Translations under genes and position numbers: made by a program
Origin: Flaccisagitta enflata
Lineage: Eukaryota > Chaetognatha > Sagittoidea > Aphragmophora
Length of the DNA stretch: 64,000 bases
NCBI GenBank assembly: GCA_965153355.1
Contig: OZ231126.1
Location: 112,530,001-112,594,000 of the forward strand
Reading direction: 5' to 3'
Notes under the pieces: model-generated
What the model was told of the DNA's origin: nothing
Database searches by the model: none
Seen by the model: the letters and a program-made list of their open reading frames with translations, nothing else
Shown: piece by piece, positions 36,595 to 49,204 of the stretch
Numbering within the stretch: position 1 is the first letter of the stretch
How the letters are laid out: each line of letters begins with the position of its first letter

Positions 36595-36912
36595 TTATCG
36601 GGTAGGGGCATTTATGTCATAAGTGCCAAAACATTTTTTTACCTCAAGCCATTCCATACAGGGTGTTAGGCTACGATCCTCCTTTTTTAACTCGAAGGCT
36701 TCTTTGAATAAAAAAAGGATCTTACTTGTGTAAGTCATTTTATTCATCCTAAACACATGCTCATAAGCAATACTGTCAAAAATAGCCGATGCCATTGCCT
36801 CCCATTGAAGACCATAACAGCAAAGAATCGCCTCCCATTCTTCTTCTTTAAGATTCTTTTTTAGATCCTGGACGCATTTTACTCCTTTCTGTTTTACAAA
36901 TTCTTTCAACAT
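36595..36912 (-). CDS. Uncharacterised 105-residue protein
   Basis: ATG 36912, mostly helical, charged N-terminus and an aromatic centre (EEEWEAILCCYGLQWEAM). A (GA)n tract starts ~15 bp upstream of the ATG, where a promoter or intron would be. No family recognised. Confidence 0.45.
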   Translation of the reverse strand: MLKEFVKQKGVKCVQDLKKNLKEEEWEAILCCYGLQWEAMASAIFDSIAYEHVFRMNKMTYTSKILFLFKEAFELKKEDRSLTPCMEWLEVKKCFGTYDINAPTR

Positions 36913-36923
36913 AGATATAGAGG

Positions 36924-37459
<536 letters not shown>

Positions 37460-37750
37460 TTACTCTGTTCCTTCATTCGATGGTGGTGAGACAAATTCGA
37501 TTGCGTTTTGCACATCATTCACACCTTCCCCAAAATAACTTGGTGTAACATTGCCAGAAGCGAGATGAAGGCGTTTCAAGGTCTCATAATCGCAAAATTC
37601 CAGGCAATTTTGATCTAGAGGGGCTGTAATGTCTGCCAACCTATCAACCATCAAACGAGTGATTTTGTCTGTACTGTCAGTTAGTGTTCCCGCATTTGAT
37701 TGAAAACCCTCGAATCCAAAAGTCGATGATATCACGCTCTCTATGGCATT
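37460..37750 (-). CDS. Unrecognised ORF ending at a splice-donor-like site
   Basis: Open frame begins without ATG near 37755 and reads IESVISSTFGFEGF, then an ordinary mixed composition to a stop at 37460. The last codons overlap CAGA|GTAAGA, a good donor. It is likely an internal exon; partner exons are not assigned. Confidence 0.35.
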   Translation of the reverse strand, partial: NAIESVISSTFGFEGFQSNAGTLTDSTDKITRLMVDRLADITAPLDQNCLEFCDYETLKRLHLASGNVTPSYFGEGVNDVQNAIEFVSPPSNEGTE

Positions 37751-37778
37751 GAAATCAATCAGTTTTTTTTATTATATA

Positions 37779-38075
37779 TCAATTTATTTTTTTCAGGTGT
37801 TGATTCCAAAAATAATGATTTGTTATCACTCCTTTTAAGACCTTGTCCAATAACCGGAGCATCATTTGGATCTTTTGGTTGGTGCAGTTCATTGGACAAG
37901 GTAGAAATGCGTGCACGTGTTCTTTTTCATGTTCCTCATTGTGACTTGGATGATACACGATGAGAATAGGTAGTTGAGAGAGAAATGAGTAGAGCTCATA
38001 CACAGAATTGACTTGCAAAAAAGTTAAACAGCTCACTCCAAACAAGAATAGAAAGCCAGCGTCTTTTTCGGCCAT
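37779..38075 (-). CDS. Uncharacterised 98-residue protein
   Basis: ATG 38075. N-terminal hydrophobic segment (GFLFLFGVSCLTFLQV), then an acidic/His patch (NEEHEKEHVHAFLPC) and a basic C-terminus. Intact. No family recognised. Confidence 0.45.
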   Translation of the reverse strand: MAEKDAGFLFLFGVSCLTFLQVNSVYELYSFLSQLPILIVYHPSHNEEHEKEHVHAFLPCPMNCTNQKIQMMLRLLDKVLKGVITNHYFWNQHLKKIN

Positions 38076-38332
38076 TTTGTTGACATATGAAAACTTGAAA
38101 TCAAACTTTTATGATAATATGTAAACTAACACCAAAAATGATTATCACGGACAAAAGAAGTCTTGTTTGTAAAACGATCACCATAATTGAAATAATGGTG
38201 AAAAAATATAATCATTGATTAGAAACATCTAAATATCAACAAACTGGTAAGCATGCATATATAAGCATCCAACTGAAACTCAAAATAGTTTGTATGATGT
38301 AGATTATCACACATTAGTCAATCGTATGTAAC

Positions 38333-39741
38333 TTAGATTGGGTTGATACCCTCATGTGTGATCCGGTAGCGGTACATGGAATTTACTTTCACCTCGGCTT
38401 CCGCTAACCATCTATCGATCTTCAAACGATCTTGCTTTTTCGTGGGACTCATCAACAGGTAATCATCATCTTCTTGGACAAATTTCCTCTTATTGGACTC
38501 CTTGGCTTTTTTCCAATACCAAGTTTGATTGACCGTCTTCCTGGATACTTGCTGCTTTGACTTGACATACTGATGGTTTTCGACCGCCATTTGTAAGCCC
38601 CACAAATGGAAAAATTTCGCCTTTTCGTACTGACTAATGGCCGCTTCCAACTCATCATCCTCGTGGTCAAAGTAAAACTGCAACAAAGACTGATCCATGG
38701 AGGTTGACTTTTCCTCATATCCATCCTTTTTCTTCAAGGCTTGTTCATGGTATGGGTCAATAACGCTTATCCTATCGGACCATCCGCTTCCATTTCCACT
38801 TTCTTTTGAGCAGTTACCTCCACTACCTCCGTTTTTCTTCTCGGATTCTCCATTGTTGGCGTCGTTGGCGCAGCCATTTGCACCATTTGCGCCATTACCA
38901 CCACCGTTGTCGTCATTTCCGCCATCATTGGCGTCATTTCCCTCATCGTTGGAGCCATGTTGTTCCTCCTCCTCCTCTTTGTTTTCCTCTTCCTCTTCTT
39001 TCTCCTCTTCCTCCTCTTCTCCCTCTTCACCGTCGGTGTCGTTTCCGGCGTCATTGTTGGCGTCATTCGCGGCGTCGTTGGCGTGATTCGCCGGGTTGTC
39101 GGCGTGATTCGCCAGGTCGCCGGCGTCGTCATTCGCCGGGACGCCGGCTGCGTTATTCGCTCCTTCGTTGGCGGCATGATTTGCTCGTTGATCGGCGGCG
39201 GCATGATTCGCTCGTTGATCGGCGGCGTCATTCCGCCCTCCGTCGGCGGCGTCATTCCGCCCTCCGTTGGCGGCGTTATTCGGTCCTTTGTCGGCGGCAT
39301 CATTCGGCCCTTCGTCGGCGGCGTGATTCGGCCCTGCATTGGCGGCGTCATTCGGCCCTCCTTCGGCAGCGTGATTCGGCCCTTCATTGGCGGCGTCATT
39401 TGGCCTTCCGTTGGCGGCATGATTCGGCCCTTCCTCTGCGCCAACATCCGCTTGGAGCCATTGCTGTGCGTCATTTCCATCTTCAGGTTCGACGACGTCA
39501 ATAATTTCAACGCTTTCATCGCCATATCCTTCCTGTTCATCTTCATTTTCCAAGATGGAAATAACTGGATTAATCCATAAATCTTGATTGTACTCTCCAT
39601 GTACGTTTCGTTGTGGAGATTTGGTTTTCCACCAGCTGCAATGCGATCCATTTCCCGTTGGAGCCGCGATTCCAATCGGTCCCTATTGGATTCCCAAGCG
39701 AACGCACTCGGACCATGTTCTTCCTTAATGCATAAATGCAT
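38333..39741 (-). CDS. Acidic Asn/Ala repeat protein with globular C-terminus
   Basis: ATG 39741 opens ~60 residues of ordered sequence (FAWESNRDRLESRLQ). The frame must shift near 39620 to enter the main frame, which is open to 38333. There about 12 copies of an 8-residue unit (EGPNHAAN-like; nucleotides 39148-39439) lead to a Glu-rich block and a Gly/Asn-rich block. The last 150 residues look globular and charged (LLQFYFDHEDDELEAA, WYWKKAKESNKRKF). Function unknown; low-complexity nuclear protein-like. Confidence 0.5.
39148..39439 (-). repeat. 24-bp coding minisatellite, about 12 copies
   Basis: Unit encodes xGPNxAAx. Copies vary between GPN, GRN and RAN at the core. Confidence 0.8.
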
Positions 39742-39901
39742 GGTGACTTAAATGGCGTTTCTGAGCCATCGTAAAAGATTTGGGTACTGGTCCTCGCTTT
39801 CGATCACGATTCTTGGCGACATATATGTATGAAGACAAGTTTCTTTCTCGATGTAGAGTTCGCTTAAGCGGGTTCTGCAAACGTACAGGCCCGAGGAACA
39901 T
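39725..39901 (-). CDS. Small basic ORF overlapping the start of the repeat-protein gene
   Basis: ATG ~39901 (MFLGPVRLQNPLKRTLH), 58 residues, strongly basic (KNRDRKRGPVPKS), ending FMH-stop. Its end overlaps the ATG at 39741 in another frame, so it may be the upstream part of the same gene after a shift. Confidence 0.35.
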   Translation of the reverse strand: MFLGPVRLQNPLKRTLHRERNLSSYIYVAKNRDRKRGPVPKSFTMAQKRHLSHHAFMH

Positions 39902-40000
39902 GTCGCTTACAAACAACTGATTAGATCAGTCCGTTAAATGGCTTACTCTAGACAGAAAAGATTGCCTTACTGACCAACGATTTTATCTTCATTGAAAAAT

Positions 40001-40192
40001 TTAAGAGCTCCAACAGAGAAAAATGAAACTCCTTTGATTTCGGAAATTAAAACTTGATTTTGCGACTGGAAAAAATAATGCCAATGCTTTTATTGAAATC
40101 ATGACTTCGGGATGTTCTTTCAACAGCAAAGCAGAAATCAATTCCGCAACTTGATCAGTGTAACAAAGCCAAGGCACCACTACCCGTGACAA
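40001..40192 (-). CDS. Small ORF with TATA box
   Basis: The ATG lies in a TGACTATGTTG context near 40195. TATAAAAAG on the minus strand sits about 30 bp upstream (40222-40230). The peptide has an amphipathic segment (QVAELISALLLKEHPEVM). Could be a first exon. Confidence 0.35.
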   Translation of the reverse strand: MSRVVVPWLCYTDQVAELISALLLKEHPEVMISIKALALFFPVAKSSFNFRNQRSFIFLCWSS

Positions 40193-40394
40193 CATAGTCA
40201 CAACATCAGGATAAGTTGCTTTTTATAGGTACAATCATTATCTTAAATTAAAAATAATTTTTGAACGCTTAATCGAGGTTTTACTGGACCGGTAACTTTT
40301 TCTGACAAAATGAATTTTTCACCTCTTTTCCTACTGCAACTGGGGTTTCTTGCATGAAAATTTTGGTGAAAACATCAGTCGTTAAAAACCGGTA

Positions 40395-40717
40395 TCATTT
40401 TACTGAGATGCATCTCATTTTGTTCATGTAGCGGGTCCTCGACTCATCATTGTGGGTGGCCACCGCTTTTCTCGCATACCAACAGCGGACGGTTTCTGCT
40501 GCTTCCACCGAATTCATTCTCAATAAGCTCATCATGGCTTCCACTCTCGCATAGAATGGATGAAGCTTTAGACTGCAAATTGGGGCTTCATGGACATTGC
40601 GAGCAGAGCTACTTATACAGTGGGCGATATTGAAGATGTATCTTATGGAAAAACCATAAGTGTCTTTGGCTGTCTCAAACAAATATGCGAAGGGAGAATG
40701 ACAGAACAAGCAACCAG
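40395..40717 (-). CDS. Uncharacterised ORF, possible zinc-binding start
   Basis: Open from a stop just upstream; begins with CLFCHSPF, and further Cys and His residues follow (NIAHCISSS, APICSLKLH). C-terminal part is helical and basic (AAETVRCWYARKAV). No ATG near the start, so probably an exon. Family unknown. Confidence 0.4.
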
Positions 40718-40870
40718 CCGCACGATTCTTTGTTTTTGTTTAAAAAATGAAATCTATAAGAGATAATCAATATTGGAAATTTTTGATATTTGGAAATTTG
40801 AACAATCACAAAGGAACGATGAACCCCAACCATTATTTTTTAAAATGATTCATTCACGTATAGGAAATGT

Positions 40871-42860
<1,990 letters not shown>

Positions 42861-43068
42861 AGGCTGTGTTAAGCGTATCGCTCTCTAATGAAAGAGAAGA
42901 TTTTGACCATAAGTCAATCAATTTTTTTCTCAAATCATTTAGATCTTTATGAAGATCACCCTATCTCTTTCTGACTGTTTCCTCCTCAAGTTTTTGGTCT
43001 TCCAAATTTTGATTAATGTATGATTTCAAAAAAGTGATGCTTTGATCAATTGTATTTTGGTTATTTAC
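42861..43068 (-). other. Coiled-coil-like coding remnant between two ORFs
   Basis: The minus strand reads a charged helix (NLEDQKLEEETVRKR, stop, then DLHKDLNDLRKKLIDLW) in one frame up to the C-run at 42830. It could join the coiled-coil gene upstream to the zinc-finger gene downstream as one transcript. GAGCTCG|GGTGAGT at 43078 is donor-like. Confidence 0.35.
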
Positions 43069-43612
43069 TCACCCGAGCTCATAGCTCAAGCTCCGTATAG
43101 AAGTTTTAAGAGCTTCATTTTTGCTCATATGATCGGCATATGTCTCTGTTTTCTGCTGTGACCATTTTTCACGTTTCTGTTTCCAAAGAATTTCTTCATT
43201 TTTAATTTTTTCGAGTTCCTTATTTTTTGAATCTCTGACAACTTTCAAATTCTCCCATTTCGATTGGTGAAGTTGTATTATTTCCTCCTGCTTCTTCATG
43301 AAACCTTGTATCTTGGCAATGTCTTTTTCATGTTTTTCTTTGTCTTCAGCATTTTCTTTCATTTTCGTTTCGATTGTTTCCCTTTTTTTTTCATTTTTCT
43401 GCATTTGTTCATTCTGAAAACAGTTCAACAGTGTTGAGGCTTCCGATTGTTTATCTATTTTGTTCTTAATAGCTGTTCTTATGTCTTTGTAAAAGGTAAT
43501 ATTGTCCTCTATTTGAGAGCTTTTTTCTTTCATCAAATTTTCCAACTCAGACATTTCCTTAGAGTAAGGATTCTCTTGAAACAGTTTATCGATATTGTCA
43601 TTGAAACTTGCC
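43069..43612 (-). CDS. Coiled-coil protein, possibly kinetochore-like
   Basis: ATG 43612 (accATGG). About 180 residues, almost all coiled coil (LENLMKEKSSQIEDN; ELEKIKNEEILWKQKREKW). The layout, an N-terminal charged coiled coil ending in a short globular lead, recalls Spc24/Spc25-type proteins, but this is a weak impression. The end overlaps a GGTGAGT donor, so more exons may follow. A perfect hairpin lies 12 bp upstream of the ATG. Confidence 0.45.
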
Positions 43613-44477
43613 ATGGTCTCAATGCTACCGCCAAAAAGGCGGTAGCTCGTTTATAAACTAAAATGAATATACATTTTTTCATAATTAGGATAATTAAAAC
43701 TGTTTTTTTGCCATAACAGGAAACAAAACTGGGGAAGGAACAGGATATATGAATTCTCTGAAAATAGTGTGAGATGTGATCATTGCATGAATGCCCAGCA
43801 ACATAAAATCTCTTCCCAAAACTCTCGTTGAAACCGTTCATAAGGATCTGTAATGATTTACTTTCGACGTCACACAAAATTTTTATGTTCACATTATGGA
43901 GAGTACCAGAAAAAAAATATCCATGATTTTCAACACTGAATTCATGACATGATTGAAATAAGATAAAATGTATCCAGTTTAAGATATGTCTATTTTTGGT
44001 TTTTAAGTTGTAGGAAATCAGAGTATCACTAGGCTGATTTTTTTCCATTTTTTCAACTTTTTTCTCATCTCTCGGGCTTGTTTGTATTAATGGCGGCAAA
44101 AAATACCAAGTTTTTTTACCGCAAAAGATTATAAGGTCATTCATTATCCAATCACACAATTCCAAGTAGAATGACCTTTTTTGATTTATAGAAATATCTT
44201 CATAAAATAATGTTTCCAATATTTCCTTTGTCACGAATCCTTGGGCCAAATATCTCTTGAATAGAGCTACACTAACATCTTTTTTGACAAAATCAGTGAC
44301 TGTTTTCAAGGCACGGTCAACTTTGTTTTTATCTTTCCAGATATCTAAGCACAATCGAGATAATGTTGGCGATTTTGAGTGGACAACTGTTATGATGTCA
44401 TAGTACATCTTTAAATCTTCTATACTCAGAATCACATTTTTATGCAAAGGTTTTCTGGTACTCATATATGATTCCAT
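43533..44477 (-). CDS. Uncharacterised protein of about 300 residues
   Basis: ATG ~44477 (MESYMSTRKPLHKN). Helical, Lys- and aromatic-rich, with LCLDIWKDKNKVDRAL and ELCDWIMNDLIIFCGKK stretches. Open to 43533, overlapping the start of the next gene by 80 bp in another frame, so the true end may be earlier through splicing. No domain recognised. Composition is like the other ORFs of the cluster. Confidence 0.45.
   Translation of the reverse strand: MESYMSTRKPLHKNVILSIEDLKMYYDIITVVHSKSPTLSRLCLDIWKDKNKVDRALKTVTDFVKKDVSVALFKRYLAQGFVTKEILETLFYEDISINQKRSFYLELCDWIMNDLIIFCGKKTWYFLPPLIQTSPRDEKKVEKMEKNQPSDTLISYNLKTKNRHILNWIHFILFQSCHEFSVENHGYFFSGTLHNVNIKILCDVESKSLQILMNGFNESFGKRFYVAGHSCNDHISHYFQRIHISCSFPSFVSCYGKKTVLIILIMKKCIFILVYKRATAFLAVALRPWQVSMTISINCFKRILTLRKCLSWKI
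43624..43646. promoter_or_regulatory. Perfect 9-bp stem hairpin upstream of the coiled-coil ORF
   Basis: GCTACCGCC, AAAAA loop, GGCGGTAGC. GC-rich stem in AT-rich surroundings, directly in the presumed 5' leader of the ATG at 43612. Confidence 0.7.
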
Positions 44478-44486
44478 GTTATCCAC

Positions 44487-45092
44487 AAGATTATATGCAT
44501 TAAAAAGATGTATCGCACTTTAATTTCCTTCAAACGGTTTAGAAGTTATGAACTTTTCTTTTTTTTGGTGCCATACCGCACCATGAGATGGCGTCGAACC
44601 GGAAATGCTGATACAACGGAAGTCGATGGAAAGAGAATCATGACATTTTTTCTCCACCGATCTCCAACCAGAGAGAAAACAAAAAGGAGGAAAGGAGGAG
44701 CAGAGAATAATTTCGGAGAATATCGGTCGAGTTTAAAACATCGAATTCGGAAAAACATTTTTTCTTTTTCACATCCTGGATTATCGCGTCTTAGTTTCTT
44801 TCTTTTTTCTTTTCTATCTATGTTACATAAACAGAATGATGTTTTTCGTTGAGAAATGACTGAAAATTCACATTATTTTTTGCAGACACGCAACTCGATA
44901 GCATCTTTTGTCTGTCTGTTGGTCTGTCTGGGGTATACTGCCCCTGCCCATACCCCTGCCCATGTTTTGGCAACAATATTGTAACCCCGCTTTACTTATA
45001 AGGGGATGATAAATCCTTGTAAAAATGATGGCTTTATATTTTAGGCGTTTTACACAACAAAATAAAAAGCGAAATTTACAATTTGATTTGTA
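44487..45092. other. Non-coding stretch with a (GGAC)-type repeat fragment
   Basis: Contains 'cagacacgcaactcgatagc' and 'ctgcccctgcccataccc' near 44880-44970, resembling a degenerate copy of the repeat family at 35815. No supported gene. Confidence 0.4.
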
Positions 45093-45475
45093 GAGTGAGA
45101 AAAAAGGAGAATGAGGAGTAATCCATAAACTTACGCGTAGCTATAGGAGTGAGAAAAAAGAATTATAGGAGTAATCCATAAAGTTACGCGTAGTTATAGG
45201 AGTGAGAAAAAAGATTGACAGGAGTAATCCATAGAGTTACACGTAGTTATAGGAGTGAGAAAAAAATGTAACAGGAGTAATCCTTGAATTCACGCATAGT
45301 GAAAGAAGTGAAAAAAAAAGAAAAAGACGAGTAATCCATGGAGTAACGCGTGGTTATAGGAGTGATTTAAAAAGGGTGAAGTAGTAATCCATAAAATAAA
45401 GTGTTATGATAGAAGTTCATTATAAAGGTACGATTAAAAGGAGTAATCCTTAAGGCGACGCAAAGCTGATAGAAA
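45093..45475. repeat. 53-bp minisatellite, about seven copies
   Basis: Copies start at 45093, 45147, 45200, 45253, 45305, 45360 and ~45413. The unit contains GAGTGAGAAAAAA, AGGAGTAATCCATA and a TTACGCGTAGTTATA segment. Later copies are degenerate. Confidence 0.85.
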
Positions 45476-45684
45476 TTAATTCAGAATTTTTTTTTGAACT
45501 GCATACTAAATATGAAAATGACAATCTTATATAGAAGATTCTTTCGAAATGATTTCTTCCTTGCTCCTTTTTCTTATCTCCTCCTCACTTTTTTTTCTTC
45601 GAGAAAGTACTTGAGATACAAAATTCTTCAACGGTTACACTCAAATCTCAGTCGAGCGGATCTTGTTTCCTTTTTCTTTTTTTC

Positions 45685-45825
<141 letters not shown>

Positions 45826-46035
45826 CCATTTCTGATTTTTTTTAATTTTGTTATAGTGGGTTTTTTTTGTCGCTCTAGTGACCTCGTGGCCCAATAAACT
45901 TTGAGTCTTCCACCCCTATTTCTCTCGTGATCCACTTCATATGCCGCTACCGTTATTCAATCTTTTTTTTCAAATTTCAACGGCTGATTTCTTTAATCTA
46001 ATTTGAAAACGAATAAATGGTTCATCAACATAAAA

Positions 46036-46038
46036 ATT

Positions 46039-46073
<35 letters not shown>

Positions 46074-46126
46074 GTCTTTCTTTCATTCTTTCTTTCCTTC
46101 TTTCCATCTTTCTCTCTTTCTTACCT

Positions 46127-46166
<40 letters not shown>

Positions 46167-46405
46167 TATTTCTATCTTTCTTTTGTTCTTTCTTTCTTTC
46201 TTTCTTTCGTTCTTTCTTTCTCTCTTTCCTTCTTTCTTTCTTTCTGTCTTTTGTTCTTTCTCTCTTTCTCTCTTTCCTTCTTTCTTTCTTTATGTCTTTC
46301 TTTCGTTCTTTCTTTCTCTCTTTCCTTCTTTCTTTCTTTCTGTCTTTCTTTCGTTCTTTCTTTCTCTCTTTCCTTCTTTCTTTCTTTCTTTCTTTCTTTC
46401 TTTCA
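46036..46405. repeat. (CTTT)n tetranucleotide repeat
   Basis: About 370 bp of CTTT units with scattered CTCT, CATT and CGTT variants, in several higher-order blocks. Confidence 0.95.
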
Positions 46406-46708
46406 TGCCTTCTCTCTTTTCCTCTCTCTGCCCTTCCCTCCTTCCTTCCCTCCTTCCTTCCCACCTGCCTTTTTTTACGCCCCCTTTTTTACTCGAACTC
46501 AACAGTCGTGGCCAAATGAATAACGATTCAACGCTTATCTCAACACTCAAAGACATCGACACGAGTTTAACTTCGGTTTCGAGAAGGAAAAAAGGGGAAG
46601 GGGGTATTGAGGGGGCTGGGGTGAACCAAAGTCGTTGGGCAGGGGTATTGAGAGTTTCACGCGGTTCTAAAGGTTTTAATTTTACTTTTGGGGGCAAAAA
46701 GAACTACT

Positions 46709-46838
46709 AGGATTATTTGTGGCGAGATTGAATGCACTGAACAATGAGAAGTCCCCAATTTGAGATCACATGACCTGTGTATAAACCAATTAGGTCGTTA
46801 GTTCAAAAAGTGCATTAAATCTCGCCACGAATAATCCT
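46709..46838. repeat. Imperfect inverted repeat, 30-bp arms
   Basis: AGGATTATTTGTGGCGAGAT at 46709 pairs with the segment ending at 46838, with two mismatches over 30 bp and ~68 bp between the arms. No target duplication is evident. It lies directly upstream of the membrane-protein ORF. Confidence 0.8.
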
Positions 46839-46902
46839 CCCCTGCCTTTAAAACCCCGGGCAAAAAGAGAGTGTTTCAGTTCGTGTTCAAATTCCTTTCA
46901 AA

Positions 46903-47409
46903 ATGCATGCCCTTCGCGCTTTCACTTTTTTCATCATCCTCGGCATCACCGTCTTGCAACGTCTCCTGCCCCCCCGTCGATACAATGAGTTGGGGCTGGA
47001 TGACGACAGCTACATCAAGGGCGAAGATGACGATGATGACAACTACAACACAACAACAGCAATAACAACTACGACAACTCCATCAACGACCACTCAGACA
47101 ACAACGACTTGGACAACAACTACAAATGAAAACAACAACAACACCAAGAACACGAACAAATTCATCAAAAGGGTAGCGGCGGCCATCAAAGAAGAAATAA
47201 AGACGCAGTGGACCCAAGGGGAGATAGGAGGCCTCATTTCCGGCCTAATTTCAATCGTGGCCTTCCTCATCTTCTTCATCTATTCTGTCGTCAAATACGT
47301 CCAATCTCAAGACCAGCTAACATTTGCTGGCGTTCATGCGTTCATTGCTGACGTTCATGCTCGGTCTCTGCCTGGAGCATGTCTTCAGGATCCGGCCACG
47401 TCAAGATGA
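46903..47409 (+). CDS. Thr-rich single-pass membrane protein
   Basis: ATG 46903. The signal peptide or anchor (LRAFTFFIILGITVLQRLL) is followed by an acidic block, a mucin-like Thr/Asn region with many potential O- and N-glycosylation sites, a charged linker, a membrane segment (IGGLISGLISIVAFLIFFIYSVV) and a short tail. TTTAAAACC lies ~50 bp upstream as a TATA-like element. Intact over ~168 residues. The architecture resembles a small surface glycoprotein; no homologue recognised. Confidence 0.55.
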   Translation: MHALRAFTFFIILGITVLQRLLPPRRYNELGLDDDSYIKGEDDDDDNYNTTTAITTTTTPSTTTQTTTTWTTTTNENNNNTKNTNKFIKRVAAAIKEEIKTQWTQGEIGGLISGLISIVAFLIFFIYSVVKYVQSQDQLTFAGVHAFIADVHARSLPGACLQDPATSR

Positions 47410-47499
47410 AGCCGCCGCCCCTGGACGCCTGGCCATTCAAGCGGCCTAGGCGTCGAAGTTGAGGTGACTCCTCATTAAATCAGTCCAAGACGACCCAAT

Positions 47500-47556
47500 C
47501 GCCCTTTTTAGGGCGTCCCACACTTAGATAACACCTTATGGTTATTTGAGTGTGGG
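47500..47556. terminator. Two consecutive hairpins 3' of the membrane-protein ORF
   Basis: CGCCC-TTTTTA-GGGCG (47500-47515), then an imperfect 15-bp stem CCCACACTTAGATAA / TTATTTGAGTGTGGG (47517-47556). Likely 3'-UTR structures; a processing role is inferred only from position. Confidence 0.45.
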
Positions 47557-47724
47557 GTTAACTAATTTAGAAAGAAAACCTAAAAATATTGGTACTTGTA
47601 GGCACATTTTTGTAGCCTAACTTTGTAGCATCATTTTGTTACGCGTCATTTGTTATTAGGACTCTTTTTTGTCTTGTTTCCGCGCCACATAGATTTTCAA
47701 GGGTCATAAAAAGATAAGAATTGA

Positions 47725-47727
<3 letters not shown>

Positions 47728-47806
<79 letters not shown>

Positions 47807-47954
47807 AAGTCTAATAAGAGCGAGAACAAAGAGCGAGACAAGAATTGTGCACATGGACATGATTTGCATCACATACAATATTTTGCCGGTTGCCGGTTGC
47901 CGGCTTCCCGTTGCTAAGCGAGAGAGAGAGAGAGAGAGAGAGAGAAGAAAGAAA

Positions 47955-47992
<38 letters not shown>

Positions 47993-47993
47993 C

Positions 47994-48026
<33 letters not shown>

Positions 48027-48027
48027 T
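47728..48027. repeat. (GA)n microsatellite blocks
   Basis: 47728-47806 and 47918-48027, separated by ~110 bp of ordinary sequence. Confidence 0.95.
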
Positions 48028-49060
48028 TATCGGCCCAAAAGTCAAGAAACACACAAGTAGCTTTCAACAATTTCATATACTCAAAAAAAGAGACATGTGC
48101 GTCCGGCCTGAACCGGGGTGAACAAGACTTGTGCGCACTTATCAGATATTTTCAAGGGTCCTCAACGGATATCTAACGTTGTAGCAAGTAATGCGGGGTC
48201 ACAAAGTAGTGCCGGCGGGTGAACAATAGCTTTTACTTTTTAAAACTAAAATCACTCCCACCCTCAAACATACTAAAAAAATATTTAAAACATTTCTAAC
48301 CTTTTTTTTTAAATTTATGACCCGCAACATAACTACGGACCAACTTACCAAAAAAACCTCCCATTTAGTAGGCGTTGATTTCGACATTCTTTCTCCAAGA
48401 ATCTAAGATAAGATATTTGTGAATCCGTAGGGACTGTTCTAATTTGCATATTGTGGCAAAAATATTACTATAAGCAATATATGAATATAAACTTTTTTAA
48501 CAAAATTTCAAAAACGAAAGTTTTTACTAAACAAAAACAAAATATTACCTTTTTTTTCACAACATAGGCTTCCTAGCAATGATAACAGCGATAATAGTAT
48601 TAACAATGTTGTGAGTGTCTAACACGAAAGTCATGATTACCTTCACCATTACCATAACCATGACCTCTTAGATACCAAGTCTTTGACAGGAGTACAGGAT
48701 GGCAAATGTCATCCATTAATGTATTTCCTACGTAATACTGTGACTATTTATATTGGTATGAACACACACCATCATACTTATCAACGAGTAACAAATTTTA
48801 GTCAAAATTATGACTCAACTTTATGTCAAAACTCAATAGCCACCCCTATCCCCTCTTTTCCATGATTTCACGCATTCTTTTTTTAGTCATTAACGAATAT
48901 GTAAAAGTTTCATGTTGAATTCTGTCTGTCCGTTGGTATATTCATGTTTGCAGAATATAGGAGACAATATTGCTTACAGTTTAGGTACTAGAATGTATGA
49001 TGCAGCATGTGGGTGTATAATGCAGCATGTTTGAGTGGGAAAATATATCTATGTAGGTAA
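48028..49060. other. AT-rich stretch without a supported gene
   Basis: Short open frames only. No repeat family or RNA gene recognised. Confidence 0.5.
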
Positions 49061-49204
49061 AGGGACCAAAATATTATTATTATCATTTTATTTTCGTCAA
49101 CATGAAATGCGACAATCCAAGCAACAGTCAAAATCATAGACAACTACTACTCTACTACACAGAATCCAGCAACCCAGTCCCACTAGTTTCAAGAAAGAGT
49201 AACA

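Noticed and set aside
43069-43612. Firm call of Spc25 or a related kinetochore protein
   Set aside because: Coiled-coil similarity alone is not specific, and the globular RWD domain is not visible.
46003-46710. Phe/Leu/Ser-rich ORF of 235 codons
   Set aside because: It is the CTTT tetranucleotide repeat read in frame.
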